Source of the DNA: Acidimicrobiaceae bacterium
Lineage (GTDB): Bacteria; Actinomycetota; Acidimicrobiia; Acidimicrobiales; RAAP-2
DNA length: 5,249 nucleotides
Direction of reading: 5' to 3'
Assembly: GCA_003157945.1 (NCBI GenBank)
Contig: PMFY01000283.1
Coordinates: 1 to 5,249, forward strand
The position numbers were made by a program, and so were the translations under genes. The first letter of the stretch is position 1. Each line of letters opens with the position of its first letter. The notes under the pieces are model-generated. The model had not been told where the DNA came from. It made no database searches and saw only the letters and a program-made list of their open reading frames with translations. This document shows positions 1 through 5,249 of this stretch, in pieces.

Positions 1-913
1 GCGAGACGACGCGCTCGGCCAGGGTGGTCTGCACGTTCCCGTCGTTGCAGTCGGCCAGGGTGAACACCACGTCGTCCAGGCCCGGCAGGTAGCTGCCCGA
101 GGACCAGACCCCTCCACAGCCGTCGTCCAGGACGGTCCCCCTGGCGTTGACGTCCGTCTGATGGATCCAGACGGGATCGCCGGTCTGGAGGCTGGCCGCC
201 ACGATGTAGCCGCGTTCACCCGGCTGACCGTCGGTGCTGGTGCCGAAGTAGATGTTCCCGTTCTCGACGATGGGCGACGAGAAGATCCGGGTGGGGTCGG
301 TGGTCGGGCTCGGGGGCCGTTCGGGCCGGCCGTCGTAGACGTGCTTCCAGTAGAGCTGACCCGTGTCCGCGTCGATGGCGTAGAGGGTGTAGCCGCCCCC
401 GACGATGACGAGGTTCGGACGGCTGCCGTCGCCGGGCTCGTACCAGGCGGTCGACGTCACCAGTCCCCCGTCGGAGTCAATGGTGCGGGGACTCTGGCCC
501 GGGTACGGCGTCACCGCGGTCTGGGAGTCCAGTTGGTACGACCAGCGCAGCGCCCCGGTGGCGACATCGACGGCGTAGAACTTCGTGTCCCAGGACCCGA
601 AGTAGGCCACGCCGCCGACGATCGTCGGGGTGGCGGTGACCGCGTCCCCGGTGGGGAAGAACCACGCCTCCCGCAGCGAGTCGACGGACGAGGGGGTGAG
701 GGTCGTGGGCCCCGTGAAGTCGTGCTCGGGCCCGTTTCCGTAGCTCGCCCAGCTGCCGGAGGGCAGCGCACGGGCCGGAGCCGTCGTGGCGGTGGAGGCG
801 GTGGAGGCGGACAGGGTGTCGGCACCGGCCGAACAGCCCGCCGCCACCAGGACGGTCGCCAGCAGGACGCCGATGGGCGCGAGCCGCCGATGCCGGGAGG
901 TCCCGTCGGACAT
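1..913 (-). CDS. PQQ-like beta-propeller lipoprotein (3' end beyond window)
   Basis: The visible part is 304 codons; the C-terminus lies beyond the left edge. Residues 1-27 are a lipoprotein signal: basic start (RHRR), hydrophobic stretch, then VAAGC with the lipidated Cys at 27. The -3 residue is Ala rather than the usual Leu, so the lipobox is slightly atypical. A Ser/Thr/Ala linker follows (about 28-50). From about residue 55 the protein has PQQ-type propeller blades. The clearest is near 82-127 (VGGVAYFGSWDTKFYAVDVA, then TGALRW); others are near 168-190 (LYAIDADTGQLYWK) and 210-251 (SSPIVENGNIYFGT, then a degenerate TGDPVW). Cys266 and Cys289 could form a disulfide. Family knowledge: such repeats occur in quinoprotein dehydrogenases and in BamB-like, non-catalytic scaffold propellers. 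No PQQ- or metal-binding residues can be identified here, so catalysis is not claimed. It is last of the three visible operon genes. The ATG at 913 is preferred because GAAGGGG lies 7 bases upstream; an in-frame ATG at 919 overlaps the previous stop but is only 1 base from that site. Confidence 0.92.
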   Translation of the reverse strand, partial: MSDGTSRHRRLAPIGVLLATVLVAAGCSAGADTLSASTASTATTAPARALPSGSWASYGNGPEHDFTGPTTLTPSSVDSLREAWFFPTGDAVTATPTIVGGVAYFGSWDTKFYAVDVATGALRWSYQLDSQTAVTPYPGQSPRTIDSDGGLVTSTAWYEPGDGSRPNLVIVGGGYTLYAIDADTGQLYWKHVYDGRPERPPSPTTDPTRIFSSPIVENGNIYFGTSTDGQPGERGYIVAASLQTGDPVWIHQTDVNARGTVLDDGCGGVWSSGSYLPGLDDVVFTLADCNDGNVQTTLAERVVS

Positions 914-915
914 GG

Positions 916-2301
916 TCATTCCCCTTCGGAGGGGCTCTCGGGGGTCGGCAACGGGGTCCGGTGGTCGGGGAAGGGACAGAGCTGTCTGGTCGGGACGCAG
1001 ATGGTCACGCTCGTCGGGAAGGCGAAGTGGCCCGCGACCGTGGTCGGCGGCGCCGGCTTCCGTCCGGATCCGAACCGGATGGACATGACCCGACCTTCGT
1101 AGTTCGCGGGCCCGCAGTTGGTGAGCGGAGCCGAACAGGTGATGTGGATGTCCACGAAGTAGAGCGTCCCGTCCGGAGCGAACGCCATGCCGAACGGATT
1201 GAACCCGCTCGGGTCACTGCCGAAGTCGGCGAGCGACTCCCCGGTGACGCTCGGTCGGTCCACCGGGGTGCCGGCCGCCGTGAACCACTTGACCACGGCA
1301 TCGTCCGCTCCCCCGCCGAAGATCGACGAGATCGCATAGCAGTCGCAGGTCGGGTCGTGGGCCACACCCATCGGCACCGGCAGGTTGTCGGTCGTCGCCT
1401 GGAAGAACACCGACGACCGGATGAGGGACCGCGGGTAGCGGCCGTCGGGGCACTGCGAGGCGCTGGTGGGGAACGACGCATGGTCGAACTCGAGCACGTC
1501 CCCGGGGAACCCGCCGGAGGCCGATCCGGCCTGGGGCACCAAGATGCTGCCATCCGGCAGAGCGGTCATCATGCCCGGCTGGGAGAGTCCCCCGGAGCCG
1601 TCGGTGTGGTTCGGCCCGACCCCCCCGGCGTCGGGTCCGTAGAGCACGCACGCCGAGGTGTAGGACGGCGCGAACCACTCGACCAGCCGGCCGTCGGTCG
1701 GCACGGGGAAGGAGCCCTGGGCCGTCCCGATGTCGCTGGCGAAGATGTTGTGCCGGCCGTCCACGGCGCACCCGGTATAGGTGGACTGCCCGTTGAACAC
1801 CCCGGTGCTGTCCGCGGGCGCATCCTGGCCCGGCAGGCCGGGCGCCATCCGGAAGGGCCCGGGCACGTACAGCGTCTGGCCGGTGAACCCGCCGTGGACG
1901 TTGTTCACCTCCTCGCTGTCGGCCGGCTGCTTGAACGGGAGGCTCGGCGGGCCCCCGGGATTGAGCTGGCTCGGATTGGTCGGGTCCGAGCCACCGATGA
2001 ACCGGCCGGAGCCGTCGTTGAGGACGCACGTCTGCCCGTTGAGGTCCCACGGGGCCATGAGCTGCCCCTGGGACCGGTCGGACGAGCTGTAGTAGTCGAC
2101 CTCCTCGTCCTGGTCCCAGTAGACGAGGTAGCCCGACCGGGGAGCGGACGACGTCGCCGGCGGCGTTCCACCCGATGCCGGAGCCGCCGCCGTGCTGCAA
2201 CCGGACAGGACCACGGTGGCGACGAGAAGCGCTCCCAGGACCGATCGGCGTCGGCCCTCGGGACGGTGACCACCGGGCCGGAACGGCAGGGCAGCGCTCA
2301 C
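916..2301 (-). CDS. Cysteine-rich exported lipoprotein with NHL/SMP-30-like propeller strands
   Basis: The 461-residue protein belongs to no family I can name with certainty. Residues 1-35 form a lipoprotein signal: arginine-rich start (RRRS at 17-20), hydrophobic core, and a classical lipobox LSGC with lipidated Cys35. A Pro/Ala/Ser/Thr linker spans about 36-56. At least four stretches look like propeller blades: about 178-210 (ending GRLVEWF), 243-273 (ALPDGSILVPQ, then DVLEFD), 310-340 (GVAHDPTCDCYAISS, then VVKWF) and 369-410 (GMAFAPDGTLYFVD, then GRVMSIRF). These resemble SMP-30/gluconolactonase and NHL folds, but catalytic residues cannot be assigned. Ten cysteines follow the lipid anchor (92, 178, 218, 284, 319, 321, 389, 396, 435, 442), enough for five disulfides and consistent with an extracytoplasmic location. 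The C-terminal tail is rich in Pro, Ser and Glu. Translation starts at GTG 2301, which overlaps the upstream stop by four bases (GTGA) and has a strong ribosome site. I am sure it is a real exported gene, moderately sure of the fold, and do not know its function. Confidence 0.87.
   Translation of the reverse strand: MSAALPFRPGGHRPEGRRRSVLGALLVATVVLSGCSTAAAPASGGTPPATSSAPRSGYLVYWDQDEEVDYYSSSDRSQGQLMAPWDLNGQTCVLNDGSGRFIGGSDPTNPSQLNPGGPPSLPFKQPADSEEVNNVHGGFTGQTLYVPGPFRMAPGLPGQDAPADSTGVFNGQSTYTGCAVDGRHNIFASDIGTAQGSFPVPTDGRLVEWFAPSYTSACVLYGPDAGGVGPNHTDGSGGLSQPGMMTALPDGSILVPQAGSASGGFPGDVLEFDHASFPTSASQCPDGRYPRSLIRSSVFFQATTDNLPVPMGVAHDPTCDCYAISSIFGGGADDAVVKWFTAAGTPVDRPSVTGESLADFGSDPSGFNPFGMAFAPDGTLYFVDIHITCSAPLTNCGPANYEGRVMSIRFGSGRKPAPPTTVAGHFAFPTSVTICVPTRQLCPFPDHRTPLPTPESPSEGE
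921..927 (-). promoter_or_regulatory. Shine-Dalgarno site deciding the start of the PQQ-like lipoprotein
   Basis: On the minus strand GAAGGGG is followed by AATGACC and then ATG at 913, an ideal 7-base spacing. The alternative ATG at 919, which forms ATGA with the upstream gene's stop, is only 1 base away. The site lies inside the last codons of the upstream gene, so translation of the two genes is probably coupled. Confidence 0.65.
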
Positions 2302-4841
2302 GACGGGCCTCCTCCGGTCGGATCCGCTAGGGCACGGACGCAGTTGTTGGCGGTGTCGGACACCAGGATCGAGCCCGCCGGTGTCACGGCGACACCGAGC
2401 GGATTCGAGAGGGCCGCCGCCCCGGCCGGCACCGGCGACCGCCGGGACGTCTCGCAGCTGGCCGTGCCCCCACCGGCGATCGTCGCCAGCTCACCGGCCA
2501 CCATCGGTTGGCCGTAGAAGGTCCCGGTCGATGCGGCCACCACCGAGATGCGGTCGGCCGCCGAGTCCGCCACGATGAGGTTGCCCGCCCGGTCGACGGC
2601 GACGCCGGCCGGGGAGGAGAGCTCGGCCGCCACCGCGGGCCCACCCGCACCCGACTTCCCCTGGGTGCCGTCACCGGCGACGGTGTAGATGTCCGCGGTG
2701 GTCATGGCGGTCCCGTAGTACGACCCGGTGGAGCCGGCGACGACCCGCACCCGCTCCCCCAGGTAGTCCCCCACCACCACGTTGCCGTGGGCGTCGACGG
2801 CCACGCCGATCGGCTGGTCGATCGATGCCGAGGCGGCCGGTCCGCCGTCGCCGTCGCTGTTCGCGTCGCCCGTGCCGGCCACCGTGTAGATGTGCCCGGA
2901 CACCACGCGCCTGTCGAAGGCGGTGCCGTCCACCGCGGCGATGAGCCGGACGCGGTTGCCGTAGAACTCGGTGACGTAGACGTTGCCGGCGGAGTCGAGC
3001 GCCACGCCCTCGGGGGCGTAGAGCTCGGCGTCGGTGGCGGGCCCGCCGTCGCCGCTGCTCCCGACGGCTCCGGTCCCGGCGAGGACGTACAGGTCGCCGG
3101 CGGTCATCGAGCGGCCGTAGAACTCACCGCTCGAGGCGGCCACCACCAGCACACGGTTGCCGGCGAACTCGGCGATGACCAGGTTGCCGTGGGCGTCGAA
3201 CGCCACTCCCGAGGGGGCGTCGAGCTCCGCCGCCCGACCCGGGCCACCCGCGCCGGAGGCGCCGGCGGCCCCCGTGCCGGCCACGGTGGTGATGGCGCCG
3301 GCGACCAGCGACTGCCCGAAGGCGTGTCCGCTCCGCGCGGCGACGAGTCGCACCCGGTTGTTGTTCTGGTCGGCCACGGCGACGTCGCCGGTACCGTCCG
3401 CGGCCACCCCGGTGGGCAGGTTGAGGAGGGCGCCGGGCGCCGGCCTCCCGTCGCCCGAGTACCCGCCGAGACGGCCGGTGCCGGCCACCGTCCCGATCGA
3501 TCCCGCGGCGATGTGGTGGCCGAACGCCGGTCCGGTGCGCGACGCGACGACCCGGACCCGATGGTTCCCGGTGTCGGCCACGACCAGATCACCGTTGCCC
3601 TCGACCACCACGGCACCCGGACGGTCGAGCGAAGCGTGCCCCGCGGGTCCGCCGTCACCGCTGAAACCGGCCGTGCCCGTGCCCGCCACCGTGGTGATGT
3701 CGCCGGACCGCACGGACCGCCCGAGGACGGACCCCGTGCTGGCGGCCACGACCCGGACACGGCTGTTCCCCGTGTCGGCGACGAACAGGTCGCCTCGTCC
3801 GTCGACGGCCACGCCGGCCGGCCGGTCGAGCTCCGACGCGGTGGCCGGGCCGCCGTCCCCGCCGTAGCCGGCACGACCCGTGCCGACGACCCGGTAGATG
3901 TCGCCGGCGGTCATGGGGACCCCGTAAAAGGTGCCGTCCGTGGCCGCCACCACCCGGATCTGGTTGTTGGCCAGGTCCGCCACGACGAGGTTGCCGTGGC
4001 TGTCGATGGCGAGTCCGTCGGGCTGGTCGAGCTCCGCCAGGACCGCCCGGCCCCCGTTGCCCGTCGACCCGGTCGTCCCGGTCCCGGCCACGGTGTAGAT
4101 GTCTCCGGCGGTCATGGCGACCCCGTAGAAGGTGCCGTCCCTGGCCGCCACCACCCGGACGGCGGCATTGCCCGAGTCGCAGATCACGAGGTTGCCGGAG
4201 GCGTCCAGGGCGAGGCCGGCCGGATAGGCCAGTTCGGCCGCCGGTGCCGGCCCGCCGTCGCCGCTGTATCCCCAGGTGCCGTCGCCCGCCACGGTGGAGA
4301 CGGACCCGGCGGTGACCGACTGGCCGAACCGGGTACCACTGGAGGAGGCCACCACGCGGACCCGGTTGTTCTGGTCGTCGGCCAGGTACATGTCGCCGGC
4401 ACCGTCGGACACGAGTCCGTCCGGCGTGTTGCACGAGGCATCGGTGGCCGGGCCCCCGTCCCCCCCGTAGCCGGACGTGGCGATGTTGCCGGCGCACGCC
4501 ACCGTGGTCTCCGCGCCGGACGGGGCGAGGGACCGGACGACCATGGTCGTCCCGTCGCCGATGTCGAGGGAGCCCGCGTCGGTGGTCCCCAGCGACACCG
4601 GGTCCTGCGCGATCGTCGCGCCCGGGCCCACCCCGGTGCCTCCGACGGCGGTCGACACGCCGGTCGCGGCGGCCGCGGCGGCCGCGGCACGGGGGGCGGC
4701 CGGGACGGAGCACACGACGATCGCCGCCGCCAGTACCACCGGCCGCCGCCAGCGGTGGGACCGCCGCGGACCCACCGTTCGGACGTTCACGGGCCGGGAA
4801 GTCGCCGCGTCGAGGCGCGACCCGCCGAAGTCTCCCTCCAT
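2298..4841 (-). CDS. Secreted NHL-repeat protein with eleven 67-residue modules
   Basis: The 847-residue product has a long basic N-region (PRRSHRWRRP at about 25-34), a hydrophobic segment (about 35-49) and an Ala run (52-59), so it is probably exported by Sec and cleaved near residues 48-52. Cys44 is not in a lipobox and no C-terminal anchor or sorting signal is seen, so the mature protein is probably released. Residues 112-838 consist of eleven NHL-type repeats. The core is xPxGVAVDxxGNLVVADxxNNRVRVVA, and most units continue with TGTFYGxxMTAGDIYTVAGTG and then a Gly/Asp-rich SGDGGPAxxAEL loop. The core prolines fall at 140, 207, 274, 341, 408, 476, 543, 610, 677, 744 and 814. NHL repeats fold as beta-propeller blades used for protein, RNA or carbohydrate binding; eleven units suggest two propellers or an unusual closure. 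No enzymatic domain is present, so a binding or scaffold role is inferred. It is the first gene of the minus-strand operon. The ATG at 4841 is chosen because AAGGGGGAG precedes it, although the spacing is short; the next in-frame candidate (GTG, residue 18) has no ribosome site. Confidence 0.93.
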   Translation of the reverse strand: MEGDFGGSRLDAATSRPVNVRTVGPRRSHRWRRPVVLAAAIVVCSVPAAPRAAAAAAAATGVSTAVGGTGVGPGATIAQDPVSLGTTDAGSLDIGDGTTMVVRSLAPSGAETTVACAGNIATSGYGGDGGPATDASCNTPDGLVSDGAGDMYLADDQNNRVRVVASSSGTRFGQSVTAGSVSTVAGDGTWGYSGDGGPAPAAELAYPAGLALDASGNLVICDSGNAAVRVVAARDGTFYGVAMTAGDIYTVAGTGTTGSTGNGGRAVLAELDQPDGLAIDSHGNLVVADLANNQIRVVAATDGTFYGVPMTAGDIYRVVGTGRAGYGGDGGPATASELDRPAGVAVDGRGDLFVADTGNSRVRVVAASTGSVLGRSVRSGDITTVAGTGTAGFSGDGGPAGHASLDRPGAVVVEGNGDLVVADTGNHRVRVVASRTGPAFGHHIAAGSIGTVAGTGRLGGYSGDGRPAPGALLNLPTGVAADGTGDVAVADQNNNRVRLVAARSGHAFGQSLVAGAITTVAGTGAAGASGAGGPGRAAELDAPSGVAFDAHGNLVIAEFAGNRVLVVAASSGEFYGRSMTAGDLYVLAGTGAVGSSGDGGPATDAELYAPEGVALDSAGNVYVTEFYGNRVRLIAAVDGTAFDRRVVSGHIYTVAGTGDANSDGDGGPAASASIDQPIGVAVDAHGNVVVGDYLGERVRVVAGSTGSYYGTAMTTADIYTVAGDGTQGKSGAGGPAVAAELSSPAGVAVDRAGNLIVADSAADRISVVAASTGTFYGQPMVAGELATIAGGGTASCETSRRSPVPAGAAALSNPLGVAVTPAGSILVSDTANNCVRALADPTGGGPS
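2308..2315 (-). promoter_or_regulatory. Strong Shine-Dalgarno site supporting a GTG start
   Basis: GGAGGAGG on the minus strand lies 6 bases before the GTG at 2301. It fixes the non-ATG start of the cysteine-rich lipoprotein. The site lies within the last codons of the NHL-repeat gene, and stop and start overlap as GTGA, which implies translational coupling. Confidence 0.8.
2328..4508 (-). repeat. Array of eleven protein-coding NHL modules, period about 201 bp
   Basis: Each unit's core-proline codon begins (minus strand) at 4424, 4223, 4022, 3821, 3620, 3416, 3215, 3014, 2813, 2612 and 2402. Eight of the ten spacings are exactly 201 bases; one is 204 (unit 5 to 6) and the last is 210. Units 2-10 share the extended module; unit 1 has an aberrant lead-in and unit 11 ends shortly after its NNCVRALA strand. 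DNA identity between neighbours is mostly modest, as expected for old duplications kept by protein selection, but units 2 and 3 share a nearly identical 65-base block (3894-3958 and 4095-4159). Confidence 0.9.
4666..4688 (-). repeat. Short GC tandem repeat (9-base unit) encoding an Ala run
   Basis: About 2.6 copies of GCGGCGGCC (plus-strand reading) lie just after the hydrophobic core of the NHL protein's signal peptide and encode most of the alanine run at residues 52-59. In-frame gain or loss of a unit would change only the number of alanines. It is probably a low-complexity linker at or just after the signal-peptide cleavage site. Confidence 0.6.
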
Positions 4842-5022
4842 GCTCCCCCTTCACATCTCCGGTTCCCCACATCCGGACACTCGGCATGACGCCGATCCCG
4901 TGACCCTAATCCAGCGCGTCCCGGCGTTGCTGGGGTCATCACCGCGGTGCCGACAGGCGGGACCTCGCCGGTCGGTGGCACCATGGGGAGGTCCGTGCCG
5001 CTGACGAAAGTTGACGCTGCCC
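4842..5022. other. Divergent intergenic region between the propeller operon and the sulfatase gene
   Basis: These 181 bases must hold the promoters for both directions. The minus-strand gene has a usable ribosome site, AAGGGGGAG, ending 1 base before its ATG. The plus-strand sulfatase has no good Shine-Dalgarno; the nearest purine run, GAAAG at 5006-5010, is 12 bases from its ATG. I see no convincing -35/-10 pair on either strand. The only notable structure is the inverted repeat listed separately. No small gene or RNA could be supported here. Confidence 0.7.
4940..4982. promoter_or_regulatory. Palindrome plus imperfect inverted repeat, candidate operator or hairpin
   Basis: CACCGCGGTG at 4940-4949 is a perfect 10-base palindrome. 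It overlaps a longer inverted repeat at 4946-4982: GGTGCC (4946-4951) pairs with GGCACC (4977-4982), GAC (4952-4954) with GTC (4971-4973), and GGCG (4956-4959) with CGCC (4966-4969). The loop is 6 bases, with one A/G mismatch and a 3-base bulge. It lies 41 bases before the sulfatase start and about 100 before the NHL-gene start, where a shared operator would be expected. No T-tract follows, so it is not a terminator. Such pairings also arise by chance in GC-rich DNA. Confidence 0.35.
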
Positions 5023-5249
5023 ATGACCACGCCCTTCCGCGGGAAGATCGAAGTCGACATCCGGGACTCGACTCCCGACTGGACGCCCTACCTCGCGCCG
5101 AAGGCACCCGCAGGGGCGCCGAACGTCCTCATCATCGCCTGGGACGACATCGGCTATGCCACCATGGACTGCTTCGGCGGCCCCGTCGAGACGCCGAACA
5201 TGGGCCGGATCGCCGCGGCCGGTGTGCGCTACGGCAACTTCCACACCAC
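5023..5249 (+). CDS. AtsA-like type I arylsulfatase, N-terminal part (runs off right edge)
   Basis: 75 complete codons are visible. Residues 10-25 (EVDIRDSTPDWTPYLA) and 33-60 (PNVLIIAWDDIGYATMDCFG, then GPVETPNM) match the N-terminus of actinobacterial AtsA-type sulfatases as I recall them. These enzymes hydrolyse sulfate esters. Asp41 and Asp42 are the expected metal-binding aspartates at the end of the first beta strand. NFHTT at 72-76 (the last codon is incomplete) normally sits just before the C-x-P-S/T-R motif whose Cys or Ser becomes formylglycine, so the catalytic residue lies a few codons outside the window and cannot be checked. There is no signal peptide, so the enzyme is probably cytoplasmic, unlike the exported proteins encoded divergently. 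The ATG at 5023 is chosen because an in-frame stop lies at 5002-5004 and the protein aligns with the family from there; a TTG at 5011 is possible. The ribosome site is weak. Full-length relatives are typically several hundred residues longer. Confidence 0.94.
   Translation, partial: MTTPFRGKIEVDIRDSTPDWTPYLAPKAPAGAPNVLIIAWDDIGYATMDCFGGPVETPNMGRIAAAGVRYGNFHT

Noticed and set aside
161..1102. A 313-codon open frame on the plus strand
   Set aside because: It lies antisense to the clear PQQ-like lipoprotein and crosses the junction with the next gene. The composition is that of a shadow frame and includes a poly-Gly run.
961..2517. A 518-codon open frame on the plus strand, opposite the cysteine-rich lipoprotein
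   Set aside because: The translation is Arg/Gly/Val-rich without recognisable motifs, while the minus-strand frame has a lipobox, a strong ribosome site and propeller strands. It is a GC-driven shadow.
2328..4508. Regular 201-base periodicity, considered as a CRISPR-like or satellite DNA array
   Set aside because: The period is an exact multiple of three, the units are in frame and they encode NHL repeats. There are no short identical repeats separated by unique spacers.
2508..4889. A 793-codon open frame on the plus strand, opposite the NHL-repeat gene
   Set aside because: Its low-complexity Gly/His/Arg/Val/Asp-rich translation simply mirrors the 201-base repeat on the other strand. GC-rich codon use with few stops produces such shadows; there is no ribosome site, domain or signal of its own.
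4903..4908. TAGGGT on the minus strand, a possible -10 element about 62 bases before the NHL-gene start
   Set aside because: The match to TANNNT is minimal and no -35-like hexamer lies 16-18 bases upstream, so I do not annotate a promoter.
5011..5016. TTGACG on the plus strand just before the sulfatase start, resembling a -35 element
   Set aside because: It is only 6 bases from the ATG, so any matching -10 would fall inside the coding sequence, and none is seen there.

Overview
The window is very GC-rich and has long overlapping open frames on both strands, GC-rich third codon positions, GTG/ATG starts with strong Shine-Dalgarno sites, and lipoprotein signals. This suggests a high-GC actinobacterium, or a related high-GC lineage known mainly from metagenomes. 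The sulfatase at the right edge resembles the AtsA-type enzymes of mycobacteria and relatives, which fits. The organism assignment is an inference, not a direct reading.

About 92% of the window (bases 1-4841) is one tightly packed minus-strand operon of three exported proteins, transcribed from right to left. First is an 847-residue secreted protein made almost entirely of eleven NHL-type repeats with a strikingly constant 67-residue period (2298-4841). Second is a 461-residue, cysteine-rich lipoprotein with NHL/SMP-30-like propeller strands (916-2301). Third is a lipoprotein with PQQ-like beta-propeller repeats, cut by the left edge (1-913). The first junction is a 4-base GTGA stop/start overlap. 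The second is either an ATGA overlap or a 2-base gap, depending on which of two in-frame ATGs is used. The three products are therefore probably made together and all act outside the cytoplasmic membrane: one released, two lipid-anchored.

A 181-base divergent intergenic region (4842-5022) separates this operon from a plus-strand gene that runs off the right edge. Its first 75 residues are clearly the N-terminus of an AtsA-like type I arylsulfatase without a signal peptide. The intergenic region holds a 37-base imperfect inverted repeat overlapping a 10-base perfect palindrome, a candidate operator or RNA hairpin. No convincing sigma70-type promoter could be read.

No tRNA, rRNA, CRISPR array, insertion sequence or phage gene is visible. 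The most unusual content is the co-transcribed trio of different beta-propeller proteins. A joint extracellular role (scaffold, ligand binding or surface complex) is plausible but cannot be assigned from sequence alone.
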